Origin: Halovenus sp.
GTDB taxonomy: Archaea > Halobacteriota > Halobacteria > Halobacteriales > Haloarculaceae
Direction of reading: 5' to 3'
DNA length: 9,159 nucleotides
Assembly: GCA_003551265.1 (NCBI GenBank)
Contig: PUMG01000154.1
Location: 1-9,159, forward strand
Positions 1-6,352 of this stretch are shown one piece after another (within the stretch, counting starts at the first letter, position 1; each line of letters starts with the position of its first letter). Made by a program: the position numbers and the translations under genes. The notes below the pieces were generated by a model, which did no database searches, had not been told where the DNA came from, and was given only the letters and a program-made list of their open reading frames with translations.

Positions 1-33
1 GCCGTTGTAGGTGAACGCCCCGTCTGCCGTCAT
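1..33 (-). CDS. 5' end of an unidentified gene leaving the left edge
   Basis: Only the first 11 codons are visible, reading MTADGAFTYNG on the minus strand from an ATG whose complement is at 31-33. The frame is open to the edge. The reason to believe it is the AT-rich box at 57-66, which reads AATACAAATA on the minus strand and lies 24-33 bases before the ATG, the spacing of a haloarchaeal TATA box on a leaderless gene. Too little protein is visible to name a family. It would be divergent from the ligase gene starting at 127. A chance open frame cannot be excluded. Confidence 0.35.
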   Translation of the reverse strand, partial: MTADGAFTYNG

Positions 34-56
34 ACGCACAGCCTATGTCGACGGGG

Positions 57-66
57 TATTTGTATT
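57..66 (-). promoter_or_regulatory. TATA-like box for the left-edge minus-strand gene
   Basis: The minus strand reads AATACAAATA here. It lies 24-33 bases upstream of the ATG at 33, matching the position of archaeal TATA boxes relative to a leaderless start. The same AT-rich patch could also help the divergent plus-strand ligase gene, whose own box is not obvious. Inferred from position and composition only. Confidence 0.35.
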
Positions 67-126
67 CTCTGACCGTCATCAGAGTGCATCGGCAAATCTA
101 TGCAGTCGGCTTCAGAACACGGTTGT

Positions 127-1476
127 ATGACAGACGAACGGATTCGGGTGGGCGTACTGTCGTTGCACAACAGCAAGGAGACGAAGGCTATTTTGAACGC
201 AATCGACGACCTCGGACACGAGGGAATCTGGCTCCGGACGGAGAACACCGCCATCAGCATCGACGAGGGCACGGTCACCGTCGAGCCGGATGTGGACATC
301 ATCGCCAACCGCCTGTTGCTCTCGAACACGGAGGCCCCGGCAGAACATCTGGGGCTGGCGTCGACGTTCAAGCGAATTCGTCCGATGCTCAACGAACCCG
401 ATGCGGTGCTGGCGGCGATTCACAAGTTCGCAACCGCGGCGACGCTGGCGGACTGGAACATCCGCGTTCCGGATGCGCTGCTCGCGCTCTCGAACGACCG
501 ACTCAACGAGGGACGCGAACGCTTCGGTGAGGTCGGAGTCTACAAGACGGCCATCGGAACCCACGGTGGGGGAACCTGGAAGGTCGACCTCACGGAGTAC
601 GTCAACCCGAAGGTCGGAAACCGGCAGGCGTTCTTACAGCGACTCATCGACCGCGACGACCAGCGACACCGCGACCTCCGTGTCTACGTCGTCGGTGACG
701 AGAGCGTCGGGGCGATGTACCGCTACGCACCCGAGGGGGACTGGCGAACGAACGTCGCACTCGGCGGGGCGGTCGAGGATGCCAGCGATAGCATGCCCGA
801 GGAGGCAGCCGAGACCGCGCTGTACGCTGCCGACGTTCTCGACCTCGATTACGCTGGCGTCGACCTGGTCGAGGGTTACGACGGCTGGTACGTCCTCGAA
901 GTCAACCCGACTGCTGGCTTCAAGGGACTGTTCGAGGCGACTGGTGTCTCTCCTGCACCCTACATCGCACAACTGGCAATCGAGCGAGCGGGCGGCAGCG
1001 TCGACGAGGACGAGGTCAGGCGGGTGTCGAAGACGCTCGACGATTCCCGACCGGCGTCGGCCCCGAAGCCACGGACGAATCCGGGGGAGACGCCAGTTAT
1101 CGGCTTCATCGAGGAGGTTGTGGTGACCGGAACCTCGGGGTCGACCCAGACAGTGGCGAAATCGGACACCGGTGCCACCCGGACGAGTATCGACACGAAA
1201 CTTGCCGCCGAAATCGGGGCCGGTCCGATAAAGAGCATGACGCGCGTGAAATCCGGGAGCGTCAGGGGCGGAAAGACCCGGCCGGTCGTCGACCTCGTCA
1301 TCGGTATCGGTGGCAGTCAACACACCGTGACGGCGAGCGTCGAGGACCGCTCACACATGAACTACCCGCTGTTGCTCGGGCGTGACATCCTCGAACACTA
1401 CCGCGTCGACGTCCGAAAGCGCGCCGACAGAGACGACCCTGTCGAGGAGACTGACGGAGCCGTTCTCGAAGAGTGA
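127..1476 (+). CDS. RimK-like ATP-grasp ligase fused to RimB-like retropepsin domain
   Basis: Protein of 449 residues, probably a glutamate-type amino-acid ligase joined to a peptidase-like domain. Numbering from the ATG at 127, a RimK-type N-terminal region is followed by an ATP-grasp core. Its Gly-rich loop (YKTAIGTHGGGTWKVDL) is near residues 139-155, LRVYVVGDESVGAMYRYAP is near 184-202, and the metal-binding strand VLEVNPTAGFKG is near 256-267. After an acidic, Pro-rich linker (about 292-320), the C-terminal domain carries SDTGATRTSID (about 346-356) and YPLLLGRDIL (about 413-422). These are the retropepsin-like signatures of the RimB family (Pfam PF05618, formerly called ATP-dependent zinc protease). 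In bacteria RimK adds glutamates to ribosomal protein S6 and RimB trims them; the archaeal target is unknown. No signal peptide, so cytoplasmic. An ATG at 100 adds nine residues, but 127 gives an N-terminus (MTDERIRVGVLSLHNSKETKA) fitting the family. Confidence 0.9.
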   Translation: MTDERIRVGVLSLHNSKETKAILNAIDDLGHEGIWLRTENTAISIDEGTVTVEPDVDIIANRLLLSNTEAPAEHLGLASTFKRIRPMLNEPDAVLAAIHKFATAATLADWNIRVPDALLALSNDRLNEGRERFGEVGVYKTAIGTHGGGTWKVDLTEYVNPKVGNRQAFLQRLIDRDDQRHRDLRVYVVGDESVGAMYRYAPEGDWRTNVALGGAVEDASDSMPEEAAETALYAADVLDLDYAGVDLVEGYDGWYVLEVNPTAGFKGLFEATGVSPAPYIAQLAIERAGGSVDEDEVRRVSKTLDDSRPASAPKPRTNPGETPVIGFIEEVVVTGTSGSTQTVAKSDTGATRTSIDTKLAAEIGAGPIKSMTRVKSGSVRGGKTRPVVDLVIGIGGSQHTVTASVEDRSHMNYPLLLGRDILEHYRVDVRKRADRDDPVEETDGAVLEE

Positions 1477-1584
1477 GACTGGTTCGGCGAAGATCCGCCC
1501 CGAGTATCAGACACCAGCAGACGAGTTGTTCTGGATTCAGAGACCACGAGCGAGGTGAGTGCCAAATGCGTCGTGGTATTCGCA

Positions 1585-1592
1585 GTTAAGAT
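1585..1592 (+). promoter_or_regulatory. weak TATA-like box before the bactofilin-like gene
   Basis: GTTAAGAT lies 22-29 bases before the ATG at 1614, a suitable distance for a leaderless transcript. It is a poor match to an archaeal TATA box. An 8-base palindrome GTACGTAC (1603-1610) sits between it and the start. Both are suggestive only. Confidence 0.25.
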
Positions 1593-1613
1593 GCTGGTCG
1601 TCGTACGTACAGT

Positions 1614-2678
1614 ATGCAGACCCACCAGTGGCGAGTTATCACGCTCTGTCTTGCACTCGTTGCAGCGGTCGTGTTTGTCCCCGGAATCGTGGCTGCCGAA
1701 TCCGGTGTGCAGGGGGTCGTCACTGTCGAGAGCGACGAGACGGTCTCGAGCATCACCGGCATCTACGGGACGGTTGTTGTCGAAGGGACGGTAACAGGTG
1801 ACGTTTCGGCACTCGCCGGGGATGTTGTCGTCGCAGAGGGTGGCACTGTCGAGGGAGACATCAGTGTCGCTGCCGGGAGCTTGCGTATCGAAGGAACCGT
1901 CGGTGGCGAGGTCTCCGCTGGAGTCGGAACACTCCACATCACGGAGACAGCAACGGTCGGCGGGCCGCTCTCGATCGGTGGCGCAGACATCCGTATCGAC
2001 GGGACGGTGAACGGCGACACCACAATCGGGGCAGATACCATTCAGCTCGGCGACAACGCCGAAATCGCAGGTTCGCTCACCTACGACGGAAGTTTGAGTG
2101 GCAATCTCGATGCGGTTGCAGGCGAGATTACCAGAGACCGCTCGCTCGGGGCGGGACTGGTCTCGGACATTCAGCCGTTTGCAACCTGGGCGTTCGCGCT
2201 CAGCGCGTTCGTTCTCAACCTCATCCTCGGGACGTTGCTGTTGCTTCTGGCTCCGAACTTCTCGAACCGGGTTGCACACACCGTGACAGACAGCCCACTC
2301 AGAAGCGGCGCAGTCGGGTTTGCATTCCTCGTGAGTGTCCCGATACTGTTTTTCATTGTGGCGTTGACGATTATCGGCATCCCGTTCGTCCTCGGCGGTG
2401 CCGTTCTGTTTGCGCTCGTTCTGTGGGTTGGTCTCGTCTACGGTCGGTTCGCACTCGGGGCCTGGATACTCTCGCTTTTCGATAGACAGCACAGATTTGT
2501 TGCGCTGGTGGTCGGGCTCCTTCTCGCGCTCGCGCTGGCCCAGATTCCGATTCTCGGCGGCATACTCAACTTCATCATCTTCCTGCTCGGACTCGGCGCG
2601 TTCGTGACTGCACTGGTGGGTCACCGACGCCAGCGTCGTGAACAACCAGGACAGCACTCGCTCGACGAATTTCAGTGA
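1614..2678 (+). CDS. exported bactofilin-like beta-helix protein with membrane-anchoring C-terminus
   Basis: Protein of 354 residues with three parts. Residues 1-28 form a signal peptide (a hydrophobic run 8-27 ending at VAA before ESG). Residues about 35-172 are Gly/Val/Thr-rich, with units of 17-19 residues resembling GTVxGDxSxxAGxLxI, the pattern of bactofilin (polymer-forming cytoskeletal) right-handed beta-helices. Residues about 190-336 hold four or five strongly hydrophobic segments (near 190-212, 231-252, 253-278, 294-310 and 311-336). The tail is short and charged, with HRRQRRE. Bacterial bactofilins are cytosolic scaffolds; here the signal peptide puts the helix outside the cell, anchored by the membrane domain, so a surface or envelope structural role is inferred. 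The SDR gene follows on the same strand after 84 bases, but a hairpin with a pyrimidine tract and a separate promoter suggest it is independent. Confidence 0.85.
   Translation: MQTHQWRVITLCLALVAAVVFVPGIVAAESGVQGVVTVESDETVSSITGIYGTVVVEGTVTGDVSALAGDVVVAEGGTVEGDISVAAGSLRIEGTVGGEVSAGVGTLHITETATVGGPLSIGGADIRIDGTVNGDTTIGADTIQLGDNAEIAGSLTYDGSLSGNLDAVAGEITRDRSLGAGLVSDIQPFATWAFALSAFVLNLILGTLLLLLAPNFSNRVAHTVTDSPLRSGAVGFAFLVSVPILFFIVALTIIGIPFVLGGAVLFALVLWVGLVYGRFALGAWILSLFDRQHRFVALVVGLLLALALAQIPILGGILNFIIFLLGLGAFVTALVGHRRQRREQPGQHSLDEFQ
1785..2054 (+). repeat. degenerate 17-19-residue repeats of the beta-helix
   Basis: Within the bactofilin-like protein, units start near residues 58 (GTVTGDVSALAG), 77 (GTVEGDISVAAG), 94 (GTVGGEVSAGVG), 113 (ATVGGPLSIGGA) and 130 (GTVNGDTTIGAD). 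Spacing is 17-19 residues, about one helical turn each. The DNA copies have diverged, so the repeat is maintained at protein level rather than being a recent DNA duplication. Confidence 0.7.
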
Positions 2679-2679
2679 G

Positions 2680-2707
2680 CACAGTGGTCTGTGAGTATCT
2701 TCTCTCA
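2680..2707 (+). terminator. possible terminator after the bactofilin-like gene
   Basis: Two bases past the stop codon, CACAG (2680-2684) and CTGTG (2689-2693) form a 5-base-pair hairpin with a 4-base loop. A pyrimidine-rich run follows (TATCTTCTCTC, 2697-2707). Archaeal termination relies mainly on T-rich tracts, so the weak hairpin is secondary evidence. The downstream gene has its own TATA-like box, consistent with a transcript end here. Confidence 0.35.
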
Positions 2708-2716
2708 TGATGAGAA
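2704..2716. promoter_or_regulatory. operator-like palindrome upstream of the SDR promoter
   Basis: TCTCAT-G-ATGAGA is a perfect 6-1-6 inverted repeat. It lies 14 bases before the TATA-like box at 2731, the region where archaeal activators or repressors commonly bind. No regulator can be named from the sequence. Confidence 0.3.
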
Positions 2717-2730
2717 CGATACTGCACCTT

Positions 2731-2738
2731 TTCATATC
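2731..2738 (+). promoter_or_regulatory. TATA-like box of the SDR gene
   Basis: TTTCATAT sits 25-32 bases upstream of the ATG at 2763. That is the classic distance for an archaeal TATA box when transcription starts at or just before the start codon. The spacing favours a leaderless mRNA starting at 2763. Confidence 0.5.
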
Positions 2739-2762
2739 TGAGAGCGTATAGAGTGGTGGAAC

Positions 2763-3533
2763 ATGACAGAGAATTCTCTTTCCGGGCAGGTAGCCGTCGT
2801 CACTGGTGGTTCGAGTGGTATCGGTCGAGAAATCAGTCGACGGTTTGCAGCGGAAGGTGCTGACGTGGTCGTCGCTGATCTGCAGGCCGAACCCCGGACT
2901 GGCGGAGAACCGACACACGAACTGATACAGGCAGAGACCGACCAGCAGGCGGTGTTCGTCGAGTGTGACGTTACACAGCAGGCCCACCTCGACGCGATGG
3001 CCGAAGCCGCTGCAGAACTCGGTGGAACTGACGTACTGGTGAACAACGCGGGCATCTTCCGCGGCGAGGAGTTCACAGAGGTGACTGAAGCCGAGTTCGA
3101 CCAGATGATGGCTGTGAACGTTCGAGGTCCGTACTTCGCCACGCAAGCGGTCATCGATCAGTTGCTCGACGGCGGCGGCAGCGTCATCAACCTGTCGAGT
3201 GTCGCCGGACTCGAAGGGTCGGGTGATTTCATCAGCTACTGCACCTCGAAAGGAGCGATTCGGCTGATGACGTACTCGCTTGCCGATAAATATGGGCCAG
3301 AGGGTGTCCGTGTCAACGCGATTCATCCGGGCATCATCGAGACGTCGATGGTCACCGACGACGTGCCGATAATCGGGGGCGAGAGCGAAGAAGAGTTCCT
3401 CCAGACAGTGCCGCTCCGTCGATTCGGTGCAGTCGACGACATCGCGGACGCGGCCGTGTACCTCGCGAGTGAGATGAGCGGGTACGTCAACGGTGAATCG
3501 CTGGTCGTCGACGGTGGAATGACGAGCACCTGA
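2763..3533 (+). CDS. classical short-chain dehydrogenase/reductase (SDR)
   Basis: Protein of 256 residues, the usual length for a classical cytoplasmic SDR. The nucleotide-binding TGGSSGIG is at residues 14-21, and the acidic D39 after the second strand suggests NAD(H) rather than NADP(H). Other landmarks are CDV at 68-70 and NNAG at 94-97. The catalytic tetrad is complete: N119, S146, Y159 and K163 (YCTSK). The C-terminus has the usual PLRRFG and SGYVNGESLVVDGGM segments. It should reduce or oxidise a carbonyl/alcohol pair. The substrate cannot be told, because FabG-like, 3-hydroxyacyl and sugar dehydrogenases share this pattern and the neighbours give no pathway. It has its own promoter and converges on the Usp gene, with stops 18 bases apart. 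Confidence 0.93.
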   Translation: MTENSLSGQVAVVTGGSSGIGREISRRFAAEGADVVVADLQAEPRTGGEPTHELIQAETDQQAVFVECDVTQQAHLDAMAEAAAELGGTDVLVNNAGIFRGEEFTEVTEAEFDQMMAVNVRGPYFATQAVIDQLLDGGGSVINLSSVAGLEGSGDFISYCTSKGAIRLMTYSLADKYGPEGVRVNAIHPGIIETSMVTDDVPIIGGESEEEFLQTVPLRRFGAVDDIADAAVYLASEMSGYVNGESLVVDGGMTST

Positions 3534-3551
3534 ACGGTCGTTCGAAACTCG

Positions 3552-4406
3552 CTATTTGACGACAGTGACGGTGACAGGCGCGCGTCGGATGATTACCTCG
3601 GCGACGCTTCCGAGCAACAGTCGTGAGAGGCCATCCCGCCCAGTCGACCCCATGATTATCTGGTCGACCCCGGTATCGTCGGCCTGTTCGATGATGGCAT
3701 TCGCTGGCTCTCCGTCGACGTTCAACGTCTCGATGGTCCGGTTGTGCTCGTCGGCAATCTCCGTGGCGACGTCCAGAACCGAACTGACGTGGTCGGCTCG
3801 TACCTCGTCCCAGTCTTCGAGTACGTTGAACACGGTATCCATCTCTCGGGTGCCATCGACCGGTGGGTAGGCGGCGTACAGCGCCGTCACCTCGCTGTTT
3901 TCGAACTGTTCGAGTGCGTACACCAGCGCTTTGCGGGCGCAGGCCGAGGCGTCGAACGGAACGAGGATTGTCTCCGGTAGCTCTACCCCGTCTGGGGGCT
4001 TTCTGACGACCGTGACCGGGACGGGCGAGCGGCGGGCAACGGTCTCGGCAACGCTTCCGAGCAACAGCCGTTTTGCGCCGTCGCGGCCGTGGCTTCCGAT
4101 GACGACGTGGTCGATGCTGTTCTGTTCGATGTAGCGTACAATCCAGTGGACAGGACGGCCGTACTGGGCGACCGTCTCGATGTCTGCGTCGTACTCGTCG
4201 GCGACCGACTCGAGCATCTGCTCGGTCGTCTCCAGCCGTTGTTTGTAACGCGCGCCGTCATATCCTGCTGCACTGGTGTGGTCTGCGAACGGTTCGATGA
4301 CGTGGAACAGGACAATCTTCGCGTCAGTGAACGCCCCCACTGCGTGCGCCAGCGCGTAGTCTGCCTGCTCTGAACTGTCGTACGGGACGAGGACTCGTTG
4401 TGTCAT
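3552..4406 (-). CDS. tandem-domain universal stress protein (UspA family)
   Basis: Protein of 284 residues made of two UspA domains (about 1-137 and 145-284). Each opens with a beta-strand and aspartate (RVLVPYD, TILVPFD). Each ends with the ATP-binding pattern G-2x-G-9x-G-S: GSHGRDGAKRLLLGS at 104-118 and GSTGRDGLSRLLLGS at 253-267. Both halves should therefore bind nucleotide, and a tandem protein can mimic the usual Usp dimer. The likely role is cytoplasmic stress signalling or protection; the actual stress is unknown. The ATG at 4406 gives the canonical N-terminus MTQRVLVPYDSSE, whereas the longer frame from a GTG at 4499 adds unrelated sequence. The copies retain DNA similarity (3601-3620 versus 4048-4067 match at 19 of 20 bases), showing internal duplication or strong constraint. 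It converges on the SDR gene. Confidence 0.93.
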   Translation of the reverse strand: MTQRVLVPYDSSEQADYALAHAVGAFTDAKIVLFHVIEPFADHTSAAGYDGARYKQRLETTEQMLESVADEYDADIETVAQYGRPVHWIVRYIEQNSIDHVVIGSHGRDGAKRLLLGSVAETVARRSPVPVTVVRKPPDGVELPETILVPFDASACARKALVYALEQFENSEVTALYAAYPPVDGTREMDTVFNVLEDWDEVRADHVSSVLDVATEIADEHNRTIETLNVDGEPANAIIEQADDTGVDQIIMGSTGRDGLSRLLLGSVAEVIIRRAPVTVTVVK

Positions 4407-4508
4407 ATACGTGTGTGTTCTCGTTCGAACATCAGTACTCTTGTGGTCGTTCGCACAGGGTGAAAACGGCGACCTGCACACATTCTCACAGAGTCGCACT
4501 ACTCACTA

Positions 4509-4961
4509 TCACAGCTCCGTCGGAGACTCCTTTCTGCCGGTCAACTGGTCGGCGACCAGACGATAGAATGTAAAGTCGACCTCGCTCGGTGGGTCACCGA
4601 AGATGTCGACGAACGGAATCGACACCCGTTCGAGTCCATCGAGCGTCTCCGTCGCGATCCCCTCATCAGTCGTCTCCTCAAGTATCCCCTGTGCGACAAC
4701 ACTCCGGTACTGTTCAGTCTCGCTGCCGTGGTCGTAGACGACGAACGAGGCAGCTCTGTCGTGTAAGTCGCCCTTTTCACTGTCACGTGTGTCCGCAATT
4801 CGGAAGTAAAACGTCGACTCGACGGTGTCGTAGCCGAAGGACACGGGCAGGCTGTGTGGTGGCTCCTCGGGGCGCGTTGCGAGCGAGATGACGCCTGTAC
4901 GCTTGCGTTCGAGTAACTCGACACACTCGGTTTCGTCCATGTGCACGTCCACAGTTGTCAT
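4509..4961 (-). CDS. FMN-binding split-barrel protein, pyridoxamine 5'-phosphate oxidase superfamily
   Basis: Protein of 150 residues, typical of the short PPOX-like split-barrel family common in haloarchaea. A short N-terminal helix (MDETECVELLERKRTGVISLA, about 8-28) leads into the barrel strands HSLPVSFGYD (36-45) and TFYFRIA (50-56). The strand-helix pattern near 61-77 (SEKGDLHDRAASFVVYD) is where these proteins usually bind flavin. The C-terminal part includes DFTFYRLVADQLTGRK. The family binds FMN or F420 and reduces or oxidises small substrates; neither cofactor nor substrate can be settled here. The ATG at 4961 is preferred over a TTG at 4988. The gene is divergent from the amidase across 58 bases, and the Usp gene follows on the same strand after 102 bases. 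Confidence 0.85.
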   Translation of the reverse strand: MTTVDVHMDETECVELLERKRTGVISLATRPEEPPHSLPVSFGYDTVESTFYFRIADTRDSEKGDLHDRAASFVVYDHGSETEQYRSVVAQGILEETTDEGIATETLDGLERVSIPFVDIFGDPPSEVDFTFYRLVADQLTGRKESPTEL

Positions 4962-5019
4962 AGCTACTCCTTCGTCGGCAACACTCAAAACTCATTGTGT
5001 GGACGTTCGAAGGTGATGT
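4962..5019. promoter_or_regulatory. 58-base divergent promoter region between the split-barrel protein and the amidase
   Basis: Both genes must start from this short stretch, so their promoters overlap or lie back to back. The AT-richer part (CTCAAAACTCATTG, 4984-4997) is 23-36 bases from both starts and is the best candidate for a shared TATA element. No clear palindromic operator is seen. Confidence 0.4.
5011..5017 (+). promoter_or_regulatory. Shine-Dalgarno site of the amidase gene
   Basis: AGGTGAT matches the complement of the conserved archaeal 16S rRNA 3' end (the GGAGGTGATC motif) and ends two bases before the ATG at 5020. This suggests the amidase mRNA has a short leader, unlike several neighbours that look leaderless. 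The spacing is rather short. Confidence 0.5.
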
Positions 5020-6312
5020 ATGAACAAATTGCTCGCGGACGCAAAGCTGGCTGACGTCGCCAGAGCACTCCGCCGTGGACAACGCGAACCGGGAGTCGTG
5101 CTCGACGAAATCCGGACTCGCTTCACTGCGGCCGAAGCGGAGGTACATGCGTTCGTTTCAACTCCAGACTGGACACAACTCGAGCGTGAGAGTACGCTGC
5201 TCGAAGACCGGTTTCCGGAACGCAAGCCACCGCTGTACGGCATTCCGGTGGGCGTTAAAGATATCTTCCACGTCGAGGGATTCGAGACACGTGCAGGTTC
5301 GGAAATTCCACCCGAAGCACTCCGTGGTCAGGAGGCGTCAGTCGTCACACGGTTGCGGAAGGCAGGCGCGTTCGTACTCGGTAAGACTGTCACCGCGGAG
5401 TTCGCGTACTTCTCGCCGGGACCGACCCGGAATCCACACAACCTCGCACACACGCCAGGGGGTTCGAGCAGCGGGTCTGCAGCAGCGGTCGCCGCCGGAC
5501 TGTGTCCGCTCGCACTGGGAACGCAGACCATCGGATCTATCAACCGGCCGGCAGCGTTCTGTGGCGTCGTCGGTGTCAAGCCAAGCTACGGCCGGGTTCC
5601 CACGGATGGTGTCGTTCCTGTCGCACCGTCTGTCGACACTGTTGGCTATTTCACACAGGACTTCGAGGGGGCACAGCTCGCCGCTGGCGTGCTCTACGAC
5701 GATTGGCGCGCGGGTGACGACGCGCCGCCACTCGAAACAGTCGGCGTCGTCGACGGGCCGTATCTCGACAGCGCATCATCAGAGGGACGGGCACACTTCG
5801 AGCGTCACGTCGACCAGTTGCGAGCAGACGGGTTCGACGTCCGGCGAGTCGAGTGTATTCCAGACATCGAATCCGTGAACGAGCGACACGAACTGCTCGT
5901 CGCGGCTGAAACAGCGTTGTCACACAGTGACCTGACTCCCCGGTACGAGGAACGCTACGCGAAGGCGACGCGGGAACTGCTCGAAACCGGCCGGGCGGTC
6001 ACCGTCGACGCGCTGTGTGAAGCACGGGCTGGCCGTCGTCGGCTGCGTCAGGAACTCCACGAACGGATGGACGACCACGACCTCGACATCATCGTCGCTC
6101 CGGCAGCGCCGGGACCTGCACCAGCAGGTATCGACTCGACCGGTGACCCGGTGATGAACCTGCCCTGGACTCACGCCGGGGTTCCGGCAGTCACGGTTCC
6201 GGTCTCGGACGCAGACGACGGGTTACCGGTGGGATTGCAGTGTGTGACCCGGTACGGTGATGATGAGTGGCTGCTCCCCTGGACGACGGGGATTCAGTCA
6301 GCGCTCAACTAG
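5020..6312 (+). CDS. amidase-signature family hydrolase
   Basis: Protein of 430 residues hydrolysing an amide or related C-N bond by the Ser-cisSer-Lys mechanism. The triad is K80 (VGVKDIF), S149 in the Ser-rich loop GGSSSGSAAAV (147-157), and nucleophile S173 in GTQTIGSINRPAAFCG (167-182). The 24-residue spacing between the two serines is that of the family. The C-terminal region carries DIIVAPAAPGPAP (356-368), then the NLPWTHAGVPAVTVPV and GLPVGLQ segments that complete the fold. It is a little shorter than GatA (about 470-490), and no gatB or gatC lies nearby, so a free-standing amidase is more likely than the tRNA amidotransferase subunit. No signal peptide is seen. It converges on the UbiA-type gene, with stops 40 bases apart. 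Confidence 0.92.
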   Translation: MNKLLADAKLADVARALRRGQREPGVVLDEIRTRFTAAEAEVHAFVSTPDWTQLERESTLLEDRFPERKPPLYGIPVGVKDIFHVEGFETRAGSEIPPEALRGQEASVVTRLRKAGAFVLGKTVTAEFAYFSPGPTRNPHNLAHTPGGSSSGSAAAVAAGLCPLALGTQTIGSINRPAAFCGVVGVKPSYGRVPTDGVVPVAPSVDTVGYFTQDFEGAQLAAGVLYDDWRAGDDAPPLETVGVVDGPYLDSASSEGRAHFERHVDQLRADGFDVRRVECIPDIESVNERHELLVAAETALSHSDLTPRYEERYAKATRELLETGRAVTVDALCEARAGRRRLRQELHERMDDHDLDIIVAPAAPGPAPAGIDSTGDPVMNLPWTHAGVPAVTVPVSDADDGLPVGLQCVTRYGDDEWLLPWTTGIQSALN

Positions 6313-6352
6313 CGCTCCCTCGCTTCTTGACCAACTGGTCTCTGACATATAT

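Noticed and set aside
1398..3326. A 642-codon open frame on the minus strand opposite the bactofilin-like and SDR genes
   Set aside because: It lies antisense to two genes with clear signal peptide, repeat and SDR motifs. Its translation is a low-complexity mix rich in Arg, Asp, Glu and Cys with no recognisable domain. Such frames stay open by chance in GC-rich haloarchaeal coding DNA.
4423..4430. GTTCGAAC upstream of the Usp gene, with GTTCGAA also at 3540-3546 and 5005-5011, as a shared regulator motif
   Set aside because: TTCGA is very frequent in this window because of haloarchaeal codon use, and one of the three copies lies between convergent stop codons where an operator makes little sense.
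4407..4499. N-terminal extension of the universal stress protein from a GTG at 4499
   Set aside because: The extra 31 residues are unlike any Usp N-terminus, and the ATG at 4406 gives the canonical first strand directly.
5020..6312. Amidase as GatA of the tRNA-dependent amidotransferase
   Set aside because: No gatB, gatC or gatD/E partner is nearby, the protein is shorter than GatA, and the nucleophile loop GTQTIGSINRPA differs from the GatA pattern.
6329..6340. GACCAACTGGTC between the convergent amidase and UbiA genes as a terminator hairpin
   Set aside because: The 5-base arms leave a two-base loop, too tight for a stable hairpin, and no T-tract follows on either strand.
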